Assembly: GCA_900763885.1 (NCBI GenBank)
Contig: CAAFLY010000238.1
Span: 1 to 25,491, forward strand
Origin: Clostridia bacterium
GTDB taxonomy: Bacteria > Bacillota > Clostridia > Oscillospirales > CAG-272
Reading direction: 5' to 3'
Length of the DNA: 25,491 nt
Each line of letters begins with the position of its first letter. Position 1 is the first letter of the stretch. The notes under the pieces are model-generated. The model worked only from the letters and a program-made list of their open reading frames with translations. It did no database searches and was not told where the DNA came from. Positions 7,186 to 15,333 of this stretch are shown piece after piece. Made by a program: the position numbers and the translations under genes.

Positions 7186-8571
7186 ATGAATATTTTGATT
7201 ATCGGCGGCGGCAAGACCGGCGAAGAGCTAATCGCGTCACTGCTTTCCGAGGGACACGATCTCTCCGTGATCGATCCGCTGTCCTCCGTCATATACGATC
7301 TGCAGGAGGCATATGACGTGATCGGCATCTGTGGAAGCGGCGTTGTTTTGGAAACCCTGCACGAAGCCGCTGCGGACAGGGCGGATCTTGTGATCGCCTG
7401 CACGTCACAGGACGAGATCAACATTCTCGCCTGCGTGATAGCCAAACGGATCGGTGCGAAAAACTGTGTGGCACGGGTGCGCAATCCGGAACTCAACCGC
7501 CAGATCGATTTTATGCGGCAGGATCTCGGCATCGACACGATGGTCAACCCGGATTATTCCGCCGCGCACGCCATTTCCCGTATGCTGCGAATTCCGAGCG
7601 CGATGAAGGTCGATTCGTTCGCGAACGGCAGAATCGACATGGTGCAGCTTAAAATCACGGAGAACAGTCCCCTTGCCGGCGTCTCTCTGCTGCAGCTGAA
7701 GTCGCTCTACAAGACGCGTGTGCTGGTCTGTGCGGTCCAATGCGCGGCGGAAAACGACGGTGATGGCGAAGTGATCGTACCGTCCGCTTCGTATGTGATA
7801 CGACCGGGCGACATTCTCAATCTGACGGCAACACACAGTGCCATCCATCGTTTCTTCCGGGAAATTGGTGCTGTTGGCGATCCGATCAAGAACGTGATGA
7901 TCATCGGCGGCAGCAGGATCGCGTATTATCTGGCACGCAATCTCACAGAAAGCGGTATGCGGGTCAAGATTATCGAGAAAAAACGGGATCGCTGTGTGGA
8001 ATTGTCCCGTGAACTACCCAAGGCGCGGATCATCAATGGTGACGGCACGGATCATGAACTGCTTGTGGAGGAAGGTATCCGCGATATGGATGCCTGCATC
8101 GCACTGACCGGGATGGACGAGGGGAATATGGTCCTGTCCCTATATGCGGCGGGGGAAGGCGTGCAGAAGGTGATCCCGAAAATCACGAAAAAACCGCTCC
8201 ATTCGATGGCTCTCGGCATTCATCTGGACAGCGCGGTATCTCCCCTGCAGCTTACGGCGGATGTGATCGTATCGTATGCGCGCGCCCTTGGACAATCGAG
8301 CAAATCCTCCGCCATTCGGACATTGTATAAGCTTGTAGGCGGCAAGGTGGAGGCGATGGAATTTGTGGCGACGGCGGATTCCTCCGTGATCGGGATTCCG
8401 CTTATTGAGCTGCATCTGAAAAAAAACCTGCTCATCGGCGGAATTGTGCGCGGCAGTACGATGATCTTCCCGGGCGCATCGGACACCATCAAAGCGGGCG
8501 ATATTGTGGTGGTGGTAACGACGAATCTGTATATATCCACCTTGGATGGAATTCTTGAGGCAAGAGCATGA
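7186..8571 (+). CDS. trkA: Trk potassium uptake system, regulatory nucleotide-binding subunit TrkA
   Basis: TrkA is the cytoplasmic NAD(H)-binding regulator that gates the TrkH potassium channel-transporter. The protein has 461 residues and two tandem TrkA-N/TrkA-C units, the full-length bacterial form. The first nucleotide-binding loop is IIGGGKTGEEL right at the N-terminus, and the second is IIGGSRIAYYLA near residue 240, where the last position of the glycine motif is alanine. TrkA-C segments follow each unit (for example VRGSTMIFPGASDTIKAGD near the end). The frame is open upstream to 7099, but MNILIIGGG is the normal beginning. A GTG at 7135 in the same frame is too close to AAAAGGAG to be a comfortable start. 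The stop overlaps the trkH start (ATGA), so the two are translationally coupled. Confidence 0.95.
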   Translation: MNILIIGGGKTGEELIASLLSEGHDLSVIDPLSSVIYDLQEAYDVIGICGSGVVLETLHEAAADRADLVIACTSQDEINILACVIAKRIGAKNCVARVRNPELNRQIDFMRQDLGIDTMVNPDYSAAHAISRMLRIPSAMKVDSFANGRIDMVQLKITENSPLAGVSLLQLKSLYKTRVLVCAVQCAAENDGDGEVIVPSASYVIRPGDILNLTATHSAIHRFFREIGAVGDPIKNVMIIGGSRIAYYLARNLTESGMRVKIIEKKRDRCVELSRELPKARIINGDGTDHELLVEEGIRDMDACIALTGMDEGNMVLSLYAAGEGVQKVIPKITKKPLHSMALGIHLDSAVSPLQLTADVIVSYARALGQSSKSSAIRTLYKLVGGKVEAMEFVATADSSVIGIPLIELHLKKNLLIGGIVRGSTMIFPGASDTIKAGDIVVVVTTNLYISTLDGILEARA

Positions 8572-10034
8572 ACATTCGATACATTCTCTATCTGTGCAGC
8601 CGTGTATTTTTCATCCTCGCTGTGCTGATCCTGCTGCCGCTTTTTGTCTCCATCGGCTATAGGGACGGATGTGCGTCGGCATTTCTGATCCCGGCGGCGA
8701 TCCTTTTCCTTCTCGGTTTGGTTTTCGGATATTCCAAGCCCAAAAAGGGAACGCTTTTCGCAAAAGAGGGCTTCGCGGTCGTCACATGCGTATGGGTGCT
8801 GTTCTCCGTATTCGGTGCACTGCCGTTTTTATTGAGCGGGACAATCCCACGGTTTGTCGACGCGTTTTTTGAGACGGTATCCGGCTTCACAACGACCGGA
8901 GCCTCGATTCTGCACGCCACAGAAGGACTTCCGCCGAGCATTCTATTCTGGCGGCAGTTTATGAACTGGGTCGGCGGCATGGGGGTGCTCGCGCTGGCAC
9001 TGGCTCTGCTGCCGAAGGAGCGGGAAAAGGAACGGTTGAACAACGCCGGATCCGATGTGTATATCATCCGCGCGGAAAGTCCGGGACCGATGTTCGGCAA
9101 GCTCGTCTCCAAGCTCCGGTTCAATGTGCAGATCCTCTACCTCATCTACGCGGTCATGACGTTGATTCTCATTGTGCTGCTCTGTCTCGGCGGAATGAAT
9201 CTCTTTGATTCCGTGTGCAATTCCTTCGCGGCAGCGGGTACGGGCGGATTCTCCATCCGGAACGCCAGCATCGGCGCCTACAGCAACGCGTATTACGAAA
9301 CCGTGCTGGGCATTTTCATGATCCTATTCGGCGTGAACTTCAATATCTACTACTTTCTTCTCACGAAAAACTTCATCGGGATCATGAAAAGCGAGGAGCT
9401 GCGGTGGTATTTCTCCATCATCGCGGGGTCAGTCCTTTTGATCGCGTGGGACATTCGTGGGATGTACGGCGGATTCACCACTTCCCTGCGCCACGCGTTC
9501 TTTCAGGTGTCCACGATCATCACGACGACCGGATTCTCCACCGTGGATTTCGACCTTTGGCCTACCTTTTCCAAGGGTATCCTCATCCTGCTTATGTTCA
9601 TCGGCGCGTGTGCGTCCTCGACCGGCGGCGGACTAAAGGTCTCCCGAATCATCATCCTGCTGAAAACCGCCGTAAAAGAGGTCCGGTATTACCTGAATCC
9701 GCGCGAGATCCGTTCCATCCGCTGTGACGGACGATATGTGGAGCATTCCGTTGTCACCGGGGTGTCTGTGTACCTCGTCGTGTATATGTTTGTCTTTGCC
9801 GGCTCTGTCTTTCTCGTCTCCATTGAACCGGGGCATGACTGGGAGACGTGCTTCACCGCGGTCGCCTCGTGCCTGAACAACATCGGCCCGGGGTTGGGCG
9901 GAGTCGGTCCGATGTGCAATTTCGATCATTTTTCGGATTTTGCCAAATGCGTCCTGTCAGCAGATATGCTGCTCGGACGCCTGGAGCTGTTCCCGATGCT
10001 TGCCCTCTGTACGCCAGCCGCCTGGAAAAACTGA
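8568..10034 (+). CDS. trkH: Trk-type potassium uptake channel subunit TrkH
   Basis: TrkH/KtrB proteins are membrane channels with four linked helix-pore-helix units that carry K+ into the cell. This one has 488 residues, typical for TrkH. Hydrophobic segments run through the whole length. The four pore-loop filters are visible in order: SGFTTTGAS, AAGTGGFS, TTTGFSTVDF and NNIGPGLGGVGP, each with its conserved glycine, so the filter looks functional. It ends with GRLELFPMLALCTPAAW, the usual C-terminus. The start overlaps the trkA stop by four bases. It has no separate promoter that I can see. Confidence 0.96.
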   Translation: MNIRYILYLCSRVFFILAVLILLPLFVSIGYRDGCASAFLIPAAILFLLGLVFGYSKPKKGTLFAKEGFAVVTCVWVLFSVFGALPFLLSGTIPRFVDAFFETVSGFTTTGASILHATEGLPPSILFWRQFMNWVGGMGVLALALALLPKEREKERLNNAGSDVYIIRAESPGPMFGKLVSKLRFNVQILYLIYAVMTLILIVLLCLGGMNLFDSVCNSFAAAGTGGFSIRNASIGAYSNAYYETVLGIFMILFGVNFNIYYFLLTKNFIGIMKSEELRWYFSIIAGSVLLIAWDIRGMYGGFTTSLRHAFFQVSTIITTTGFSTVDFDLWPTFSKGILILLMFIGACASSTGGGLKVSRIIILLKTAVKEVRYYLNPREIRSIRCDGRYVEHSVVTGVSVYLVVYMFVFAGSVFLVSIEPGHDWETCFTAVASCLNNIGPGLGGVGPMCNFDHFSDFAKCVLSADMLLGRLELFPMLALCTPAAWKN

Positions 10035-10096
10035 CCGGATACGCAGCCTCTGCCGTGTCATTTTGGCAGCAGGGACACAGCCCCGCATTCCCACAC

Positions 10097-10113
10097 CCTT
10101 TTATGAAAAGGAG
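10097..10113 (+). promoter_or_regulatory. Small hairpin over the ribosome-binding site of the SGNH hydrolase gene
   Basis: CCTTTT (10097-10102) and AAAAGG (10106-10111) are perfectly complementary around a 3-base loop, and the 3' arm runs into the AAGGAG Shine-Dalgarno. The stem is short and AT-rich, so its effect may be small. The remaining 85-bp gap after trkH shows no promoter or terminator. Confidence 0.35.
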
Positions 10114-10119
10114 AAAACC

Positions 10120-11046
10120 ATGTCCAAAATTCGGTGTTCTGTCTTGCCCATGCTCCTTGTCGCCGCATCTGTACTGCTCTCCGGCTGCGGCAAAACGACT
10201 GTGCCGGAAACAGATGCGCAAACGGAGCCGGAAACGGAAGCGGTATCCACACTGACGACCGCGATCGATACGGATACCTATGTCTCCCTCGGTGATTCCA
10301 TTGCACGCGGCTACGGACTCACTTCCCCAGCAGAGGAGCGATATTCCACCATCGTGGCAGGACTTCTCGAACGCTCCGGTACGCCTATCACCGCTTACAA
10401 CTACGGCGTAGACGGACAAACCTCCGCTGGTCTGCTCACCACGCTGACGGACGGTACCGTTCCGGCGGATGTGCTGTCCGATATGGAGCTTTGTACCATC
10501 AGTATCGGCGCCAACAACGTACTTGGTCCCGGAATGCGCTTTCTATACGATTACTACCAGTACCTCTACGGCGAGCCGGCTCCCTATGACGACGCCGGAA
10601 TCGCTGAGCAGTACCGGATCTTCACGGAAGAATGCGCCACAGGAATCGCGCAGCTGCAGTCGGACATTCCGCAGATCATCGAGACGTTGAAAGAAGCTTC
10701 GCCGGACGTGGAAATCCTCTTTCTGACGCTGTACAATCCCTACGCGCATTCGCCGATTGTACTGAACATCAACGGTATGCCGATACGCCTTGCCACATTG
10801 TCGGACACCTACTGCACCCTTGTGAACCAGTGCATCATAGACGGCAGTGACAACGGTGAAAATTACCGGGTTGTGGATGTATACACCGCGTTTTCCGGGA
10901 CGGATGGCGCATATGTGAATGTCACCAATCCAGAGGGACTGTCGGAAACGGATATGGATATGAGTGCCATGGATCCGCATCCGAATAAGGCAGGACACGC
11001 ACGGATCGCCAAGTGTATTGTGGACACACTGGAGAGCGCACAATAG
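10120..11046 (+). CDS. SGNH/GDSL-type hydrolase lipoprotein
   Basis: SGNH hydrolases cleave esters of lipids, acetylated sugars or other compounds. The protein has 308 residues with a lipoprotein signal: hydrophobic stretch, then lipobox LLSGC with Cys23, so it should be anchored outside the membrane. A Thr/Glu-rich linker (about 25-48) precedes the catalytic domain. Block I is GDSIARGYG with nucleophile Ser60, block II contains GVDGQTSAG, block III is GANN (in place of GxND), and the last block is DPHPNKAGH near 285-293 with the catalytic histidine. The substrate cannot be told. The start has AAGGAG with 6-base spacing; the frame runs open further upstream into trkH but with no signal. A terminator follows at 11114. 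It is unrelated in function to trkAH and may only share transcription. Confidence 0.88.
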   Translation: MSKIRCSVLPMLLVAASVLLSGCGKTTVPETDAQTEPETEAVSTLTTAIDTDTYVSLGDSIARGYGLTSPAEERYSTIVAGLLERSGTPITAYNYGVDGQTSAGLLTTLTDGTVPADVLSDMELCTISIGANNVLGPGMRFLYDYYQYLYGEPAPYDDAGIAEQYRIFTEECATGIAQLQSDIPQIIETLKEASPDVEILFLTLYNPYAHSPIVLNINGMPIRLATLSDTYCTLVNQCIIDGSDNGENYRVVDVYTAFSGTDGAYVNVTNPEGLSETDMDMSAMDPHPNKAGHARIAKCIVDTLESAQ

Positions 11047-11113
11047 ACAAAATAACGGCAACGGAGCGCTCTGGTAAAATGCCGCCTCCGAGAACGAGCA
11101 CAAATACAAAAAT

Positions 11114-11147
11114 GAGCTGTCGCAGAAATACGGCAGCTCTGTTTTTT
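11114..11147. terminator. Bidirectional terminator between convergent units
   Basis: GAGCTGTCG (11114-11122) pairs with CGGCAGCTC (11131-11139), 9 bp with one G-U, around an 8-base loop. TGTTTTTT follows on the plus strand. On the minus strand the stem is followed by ATTTTTGTATTTG. It can end both the SGNH hydrolase transcript and the oppositely directed lipoprotein transcript. The rest of the 194-bp gap shows nothing further. Confidence 0.85.
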
Positions 11148-11240
11148 GGGGAATACATTGCATCCATCGCGTTTTTCTCGTCTAGAGGCTTGGATCTGTG
11201 CCCTGCTTGACACAAAAACAATCTGAAATTCACGCGTTTC

Positions 11241-12446
11241 CTAAGGATTGGATACCGCGGAGGCAAGAGGGTACCCGGTCGGATCGTATATGGTGATGGT
11301 ATCGGACTTCTTTTTGCGTAGCAGCCTTTCCGTCGTCTGCCACAAAAGTGTCGCCTGCTTCGTGCCGATGGTGACAGACTCCCCTTTTTCGAGGATCGTG
11401 CTGTCCGGGATCCGGTATAGGGTACCCGACGGCGCGATTGTCACGATACAGCCGGACAGATCCGCCCGTTCTCCGGTGTTCTCGATGGTGAAGCGCTGCT
11501 TTTTCGGATCGATTTCCGAGATCGCAAGGGAAATATCGCTCTCAGCCGCGGGACACAGGTCCTCCACCGCGACGGTACCGTCAAGGGATACGGTCAGCTT
11601 CCAGCCGAGCGTGGACGCATCCGTACAGTACACTTCACTCACATCGGACAGCAACTCCATGCACGCCGGGGATGCGGAATCCGGATGGGTCTCGCGATCG
11701 GCACAGACAAAGGAATACCGCGGCGTTACGGCATCGAGCAGCTCCTTTGTCACACTGTCCTCTCTGCCGTGATACGGTGTCTTCCAGATGTCCGCGTGTA
11801 GCGTATCGGGATAGGCGGCGAGAAGTGCGTCCCGCTCATCCGCGCGCATATCACCCGTCAGCAGGATGGTCGTCTCCCCGCTTGTCAGGCGCAGGATCAA
11901 TGAATTGTTGTTGTCGTCCGCATTCCGGGACAATGGGGCAAGCACATCGAGATACAGACCATCCCCACCGATCGGGATCGAGGTGCCCGCCTGCAAAAAC
12001 GTGACCGCTCCATCCAGCGTGGTAAAGACCACCGGATCCTCCGCATACCATGGCGCGTAGGTCTGTGCCACCGGGAATAGCGCGGACAACGCCGAATATC
12101 CACCGATATGGTCGCGATCGCTATGGGTAAAAAACACGCCGTCGATGGAGCTTATCCCAAGACTGCCCAGACAGAATGCGATATTCTCCACGGAGGTATC
12201 CAGCCCCGTATCGACGCAGTAGAGTCGTTCGTCCGTCAAAAGAAGAATACAGTCCGCTTTTCCGGCGTTGACAAAGACAAGCGTGATCGCATGCGTACCG
12301 GACGGCGTGGCAAATCCGTTCTTCGGCACGCTTTCCACAGGGAGAGGTGCGGTATCCGTGCTTTTATCCTCTTGGCAGGCGGAAAACAGCAGCACGATAA
12401 GGCACAGTAACGGCAGAATCCGACAGATGGGGGAGCGTTTTGTCAT
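11241..12446 (-). CDS. Metallo-beta-lactamase-fold lipoprotein (ComEC/Rec2 hydrolase-like) with lamin-tail-like C-terminus
   Basis: The protein has 401 residues. It begins with a lipoprotein signal (lipobox LFSAC, Cys24), placing it on the outer face of the membrane. Residues about 50-290 are a metallo-beta-lactamase fold of the ComEC-like kind: metal site THSDRDHIGG (His108, Asp110, Asp112, His113), then LTGDM with Asp199 and PYHG with His226. Such domains are usually metal-dependent nucleases or phosphodiesterases. The last 100 residues (SEIDPKKQRFTIENTGE to the end) look like a lamin-tail domain, a small beta-sandwich often found beside secreted nucleases. There are no membrane channel helices, so this is not ComEC itself. 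The start overlaps the stop of the upstream SLH gene (ATGA), with GGAGGAAG before it. Extracellular DNA processing is a reasonable guess, not shown. Confidence 0.87.
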   Translation of the reverse strand: MTKRSPICRILPLLCLIVLLFSACQEDKSTDTAPLPVESVPKNGFATPSGTHAITLVFVNAGKADCILLLTDERLYCVDTGLDTSVENIAFCLGSLGISSIDGVFFTHSDRDHIGGYSALSALFPVAQTYAPWYAEDPVVFTTLDGAVTFLQAGTSIPIGGDGLYLDVLAPLSRNADDNNNSLILRLTSGETTILLTGDMRADERDALLAAYPDTLHADIWKTPYHGREDSVTKELLDAVTPRYSFVCADRETHPDSASPACMELLSDVSEVYCTDASTLGWKLTVSLDGTVAVEDLCPAAESDISLAISEIDPKKQRFTIENTGERADLSGCIVTIAPSGTLYRIPDSTILEKGESVTIGTKQATLLWQTTERLLRKKKSDTITIYDPTGYPLASAVSNP

Positions 12447-14254
12447 GCGGCTTCTTCCTCCGGCGCGTAGATGCGATACAGAATTTCTGCAAGCTCTCCT
12501 CTTTGCAGCGGTGCTTGCGGGGCTAGAACATAGGCGAATTTCTCCTCCACCAGTCCTTTATGATAGCAGTATGTCACACCGCTCCGTGCGTATCTGGATA
12601 TGGTGGCGCGATCGATACAGGGGATCGCTGTCGTATCCGTATCGCTTCCGAGAATGGATACGGCAAACCGCGCGAATACCGTGTACGCTTCCTCCCGTGT
12701 GATCTCCCGCCCCGGTGAAAACTGATCCTTATCTGTTCCCTGCATAAGTCCCGCCTCCGTGACCCAACCGATATATCGGGCATACCACGCCTCTGGTGCA
12801 ACGTCCGTATAGCGGGTCTGTGTCGCGCTGGAATCCGCACCGGACACACGGTACAGAATCGCGGCAAACTGTGCACGTGTCAGGACGTCACGCGGCGCAA
12901 AGGTCGTTTTGCCGTATCCGATCATCCATCCGCTCCGATAGGCAAGCTCAATGGCATCGTAATAGGGGGACACGCGCGACACATCCGTAAATGGCAGGAA
13001 TACGTTCTCGACCGTCTCCGCAGCCTGCTCCGTTGCGTAGGACATTTTGAGATGACGCAGATACGCGGTCTTTTCGCGGTTCGGATCGTCCCCGACCAGA
13101 TACTCCATATTTCCCTTGTAGATGTCAAAGCCATAGAGATTCCGGTACGGATCCGCCTCGCTCAGGGTAAGCAGGATCTTTGTCGCGCCGGTTGTGGTAT
13201 CAAGGCGCCAGATGGAGGTGGGGGTATTGAAATAGAGATACTCCTGATACGCGGCAAGCCCGGAGCAGAGATCGTTCCAGTACGCGCCGCTCTTCTGATC
13301 GACAAACCAATGCTCTTTGAAGAGAAAAAGAACCTTGTTGTCCTCGCCGGAGAGATCGGAACGCTCGATACTGCGGCGGTCGGAGCGGATATAGACAAAT
13401 TTACCGTCCATGACCACCATGCGGCTGTTCGTATGCTTCCAGATGCCCTCCTTATACGTATCACTGCCGCACGCAACCGCACTGCTCCAGGCGTAATGCG
13501 GGACCGCGGCATTCGCGATGGCCATATCGGATAGGAGAAAATTCTCATGGAGTACTCTGCCGGGTCTGTCCGGACGCGGATCGTCATAGGTGAGATCGAC
13601 ATGGTACCACGCGTCGTCCAGATATACGAGATTCCAGGCATGGTTCATCTCATCGCTGGCGACAAGGAAGCACGGGATGGCCATTTCCCGCAGGATTGCC
13701 ATATACGTGAGCGCATATGCCTGACAAACGCCTTTTTTTTCGGTCAGAAAGTGATATACATCGAAAATATTCTCGTCCTCGTCATAAGAGAAGGAGGCGA
13801 TGAGAAGATCGTGCACGTACAGTGCCTTTTCCACCTCCGTCTCGCACAGATTCTCCGTCTCCGTGACGATCCGCGAGATCTCCGTTTGGTATACGCGGGT
13901 CGCCTGTTTGCGTGCGGTTATCCCCATGGAGTAGGAGAAGGACAGCGAGGTCACATTGCCGTTTGGCGTATAGCGATAGTGGAGCGTGTTGCGGACATAG
14001 AAAAATTCGGGGCTGTTTCTGTACACATCCTCGAATACACGTATGATCTCGTAATCGCGAATCCGCAGCTCCGTGATGTCGAGATAGGTCTGTTGTTTTT
14101 CCAGTGCCGTATAGATCGCGTTGTATGCTTTTCCGTAATTCTTGATGGTATCCGCATAGGGTGAGATGGTGTAAAGATCGGCTGCATAAACGGCAATGGT
14201 CAGAAAGAGGGTGCAGAAAACGGTAAGGCAAGCGGTGCAGAACCATTTTTTCAT
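12443..14254 (-). CDS. Secreted transglutaminase-like protein with three C-terminal SLH domains
   Basis: The protein has 603 residues. A signal peptide ends near VYAAD (residue 25). A transglutaminase-like domain at about 60-225 shows the full triad: Cys177 in KGVCQAYA, His205 in NHAWN, and Asp220 in YHVDLTYDD. Residues about 280-410 look like a beta-rich region of the secreted DUF5050/propeller-like kind (MDGKFVYIRSD, YLYFNTPTSIWRLD). Three SLH domains close the protein at about 421-468, 482-530 and 546-597. SLH domains bind pyruvylated cell-wall polymers, so it should sit on the cell wall. Bacterial members of this fold are often peptidases rather than cross-linkers. GGGAGGAGCGC precedes the start. 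It is translationally coupled to the MBL-fold lipoprotein downstream, which suggests the two act together outside the cell; that is inference. Confidence 0.92.
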   Translation of the reverse strand: MKKWFCTACLTVFCTLFLTIAVYAADLYTISPYADTIKNYGKAYNAIYTALEKQQTYLDITELRIRDYEIIRVFEDVYRNSPEFFYVRNTLHYRYTPNGNVTSLSFSYSMGITARKQATRVYQTEISRIVTETENLCETEVEKALYVHDLLIASFSYDEDENIFDVYHFLTEKKGVCQAYALTYMAILREMAIPCFLVASDEMNHAWNLVYLDDAWYHVDLTYDDPRPDRPGRVLHENFLLSDMAIANAAVPHYAWSSAVACGSDTYKEGIWKHTNSRMVVMDGKFVYIRSDRRSIERSDLSGEDNKVLFLFKEHWFVDQKSGAYWNDLCSGLAAYQEYLYFNTPTSIWRLDTTTGATKILLTLSEADPYRNLYGFDIYKGNMEYLVGDDPNREKTAYLRHLKMSYATEQAAETVENVFLPFTDVSRVSPYYDAIELAYRSGWMIGYGKTTFAPRDVLTRAQFAAILYRVSGADSSATQTRYTDVAPEAWYARYIGWVTEAGLMQGTDKDQFSPGREITREEAYTVFARFAVSILGSDTDTTAIPCIDRATISRYARSGVTYCYHKGLVEEKFAYVLAPQAPLQRGELAEILYRIYAPEEEAA

Positions 14255-14285
14255 GCGCTCCTCCCAATATAGTAAGAAACTGACG

Positions 14286-14320
14286 CGGAGGAGTCATGCT
14301 TTGCCGCGAAAACTCCTCCG
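14286..14320 (-). terminator. Hairpin downstream of the hydroxypyruvate-isomerase-like gene, probable terminator
   Basis: CGGAGGAGT (14286-14294) and ACTCCTCCG (14312-14320) form a perfect 9-bp GC-rich stem in the 87-bp gap between two minus-strand genes. Reading on the minus strand, the stem is followed by CGTCAGTTTCTTAC, a poor T run, so termination may be partial. It also lies just upstream of the SLH gene start and may fold in that gene's leader. Confidence 0.5.
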
Positions 14321-14341
14321 GCCTGTCTCAAAGGATCGGAA

Positions 14342-15145
14342 TTACTTTACGTTGAAGGGATCCACCAGACGATGCATATTGACCATCAGCTCCGGGACCG
14401 GGACGGTGCGACCGCATTCAAACGCGAGGTATCTGTCGTATCCGGTGTCACGGATCGCGCGGAACACGTTCTCATAGTTGATTTCGCCGGTGCCGGGTTC
14501 GTTTCTGCCCGGGTTGTCGCCGATGTGGAAATGCCCGATGAGATCGATATTGTCCTTGATGTTGCGTATCACGTTGCCCTCGGAAATCTGCTGGTGGTAG
14601 ATGTCGAAGAGGATCTTGCAGTTCGGGCTGTCGATCGCCTTGATCATCCGGACGGCATCTTCCGTGGTGACGAGGTAGTAGCCCATGTGGTTGACGAGGA
14701 TATTGAGCGGCTCCACGACGATCATGATGCCCTCTTCCTCCGCGATGTGTGCCATTTCCTTTAAGGTGCCGACGCAGATGTCGAACTGTTCCTCGGAGGA
14801 AACGTCGCTTCTGCGGTTGCCGACGGTCGCGCAGATATTCGGTACACCGAGGAGCTTGGCGGTATCGACGGATTCACGGAAGGAATCAATAAATGCCTTG
14901 TGGGTGTCCTTCCAAACCATACCGTGCGACCACGCCATGAGCTGGTTGTATGCCGGATTCTTCACGGACTGGATGACGATACAGGTCGAGGTCACGCCGG
15001 TTTCTTCCAGCGTCGCCTTTGCCTTTTCGAGATCGAGTCCTGCCCAACCGAGCTGTTCTACTGCGCTAAAACCATATTTCGCGCCGGTGCGAACGTTTTG
15101 GTACCAATCGCCGCCGAACCAGCCGCCTGCTGCTGAAAATTTCAT
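14342..15145 (-). CDS. Sugar phosphate isomerase/epimerase family, hydroxypyruvate-isomerase-like
   Basis: The protein has 267 residues and a TIM-barrel of the xylose-isomerase-like family. It resembles E. coli hydroxypyruvate isomerase (Hyi) most closely: the segment HFHIGDNPGRNEPGTGEINY near 205-224 is almost the Hyi signature. Metal-site acids are visible in VVEPLN (Glu145), LFDIYHQQ (Asp181) and AFECGRT (Glu243), with His207. Hyi interconverts hydroxypyruvate and tartronate semialdehyde; relatives act on other keto-sugars, so the substrate is not settled. An ATG seven codons upstream exists, but GAAAGGA sits nine bases before the ATG at 15145, which decides the start. It has its own strong promoter and a hairpin behind it. 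No glyoxylate or glycerate genes are nearby. Confidence 0.88.
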   Translation of the reverse strand: MKFSAAGGWFGGDWYQNVRTGAKYGFSAVEQLGWAGLDLEKAKATLEETGVTSTCIVIQSVKNPAYNQLMAWSHGMVWKDTHKAFIDSFRESVDTAKLLGVPNICATVGNRRSDVSSEEQFDICVGTLKEMAHIAEEEGIMIVVEPLNILVNHMGYYLVTTEDAVRMIKAIDSPNCKILFDIYHQQISEGNVIRNIKDNIDLIGHFHIGDNPGRNEPGTGEINYENVFRAIRDTGYDRYLAFECGRTVPVPELMVNMHRLVDPFNVK

Positions 15146-15198
15146 GTGTTTGTATCCTTTCTCCATGTGGATCAGACTTGGGAAAACGCGTTAATCAT

Positions 15199-15227
15199 AT
15201 TGTACATGATTCTTCCTCTATTGTCAA
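15199..15227 (-). promoter_or_regulatory. Near-consensus promoter of the hydroxypyruvate-isomerase-like gene
   Basis: On the minus strand, TTGACA (15227-15222) and TACAAT (15204-15199) are separated by exactly 17 bp. The start would be near 15192, giving a leader of about 45 bases before the start codon. This is the best match to the sigma-A consensus in the window. Confidence 0.82.
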
Positions 15228-15291
15228 TGGTTTCTATGAAATTTTTCGCAAAAACCTGTCATTTTTCGCGCCGGTTCCGGACATACAGAAA

Positions 15292-15322
15292 AGAAAGGGT
15301 ACGCGCGGGACGTATCCTTTCT
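15292..15322 (-). terminator. Terminator of the tilS-hpt-ftsH unit
   Basis: On the minus strand AGAAAGGATACG pairs with CGTACCCTTTCT around a 7-base loop, 12 positions with one A-C mismatch, followed by TTTTCTG. It begins 12 bases beyond the ftsH stop codon. Confidence 0.7.
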
Positions 15323-15333
15323 CTGTTTTTGGG

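Noticed and set aside
5790..7547. Minus-strand open frame of 585 codons opposite pheT, the phosphoribosyltransferase and trkA
   Set aside because: It crosses three well-supported genes and their gaps on the other strand and shows low-complexity Arg/His/Asp-rich sequence typical of antisense shadow.
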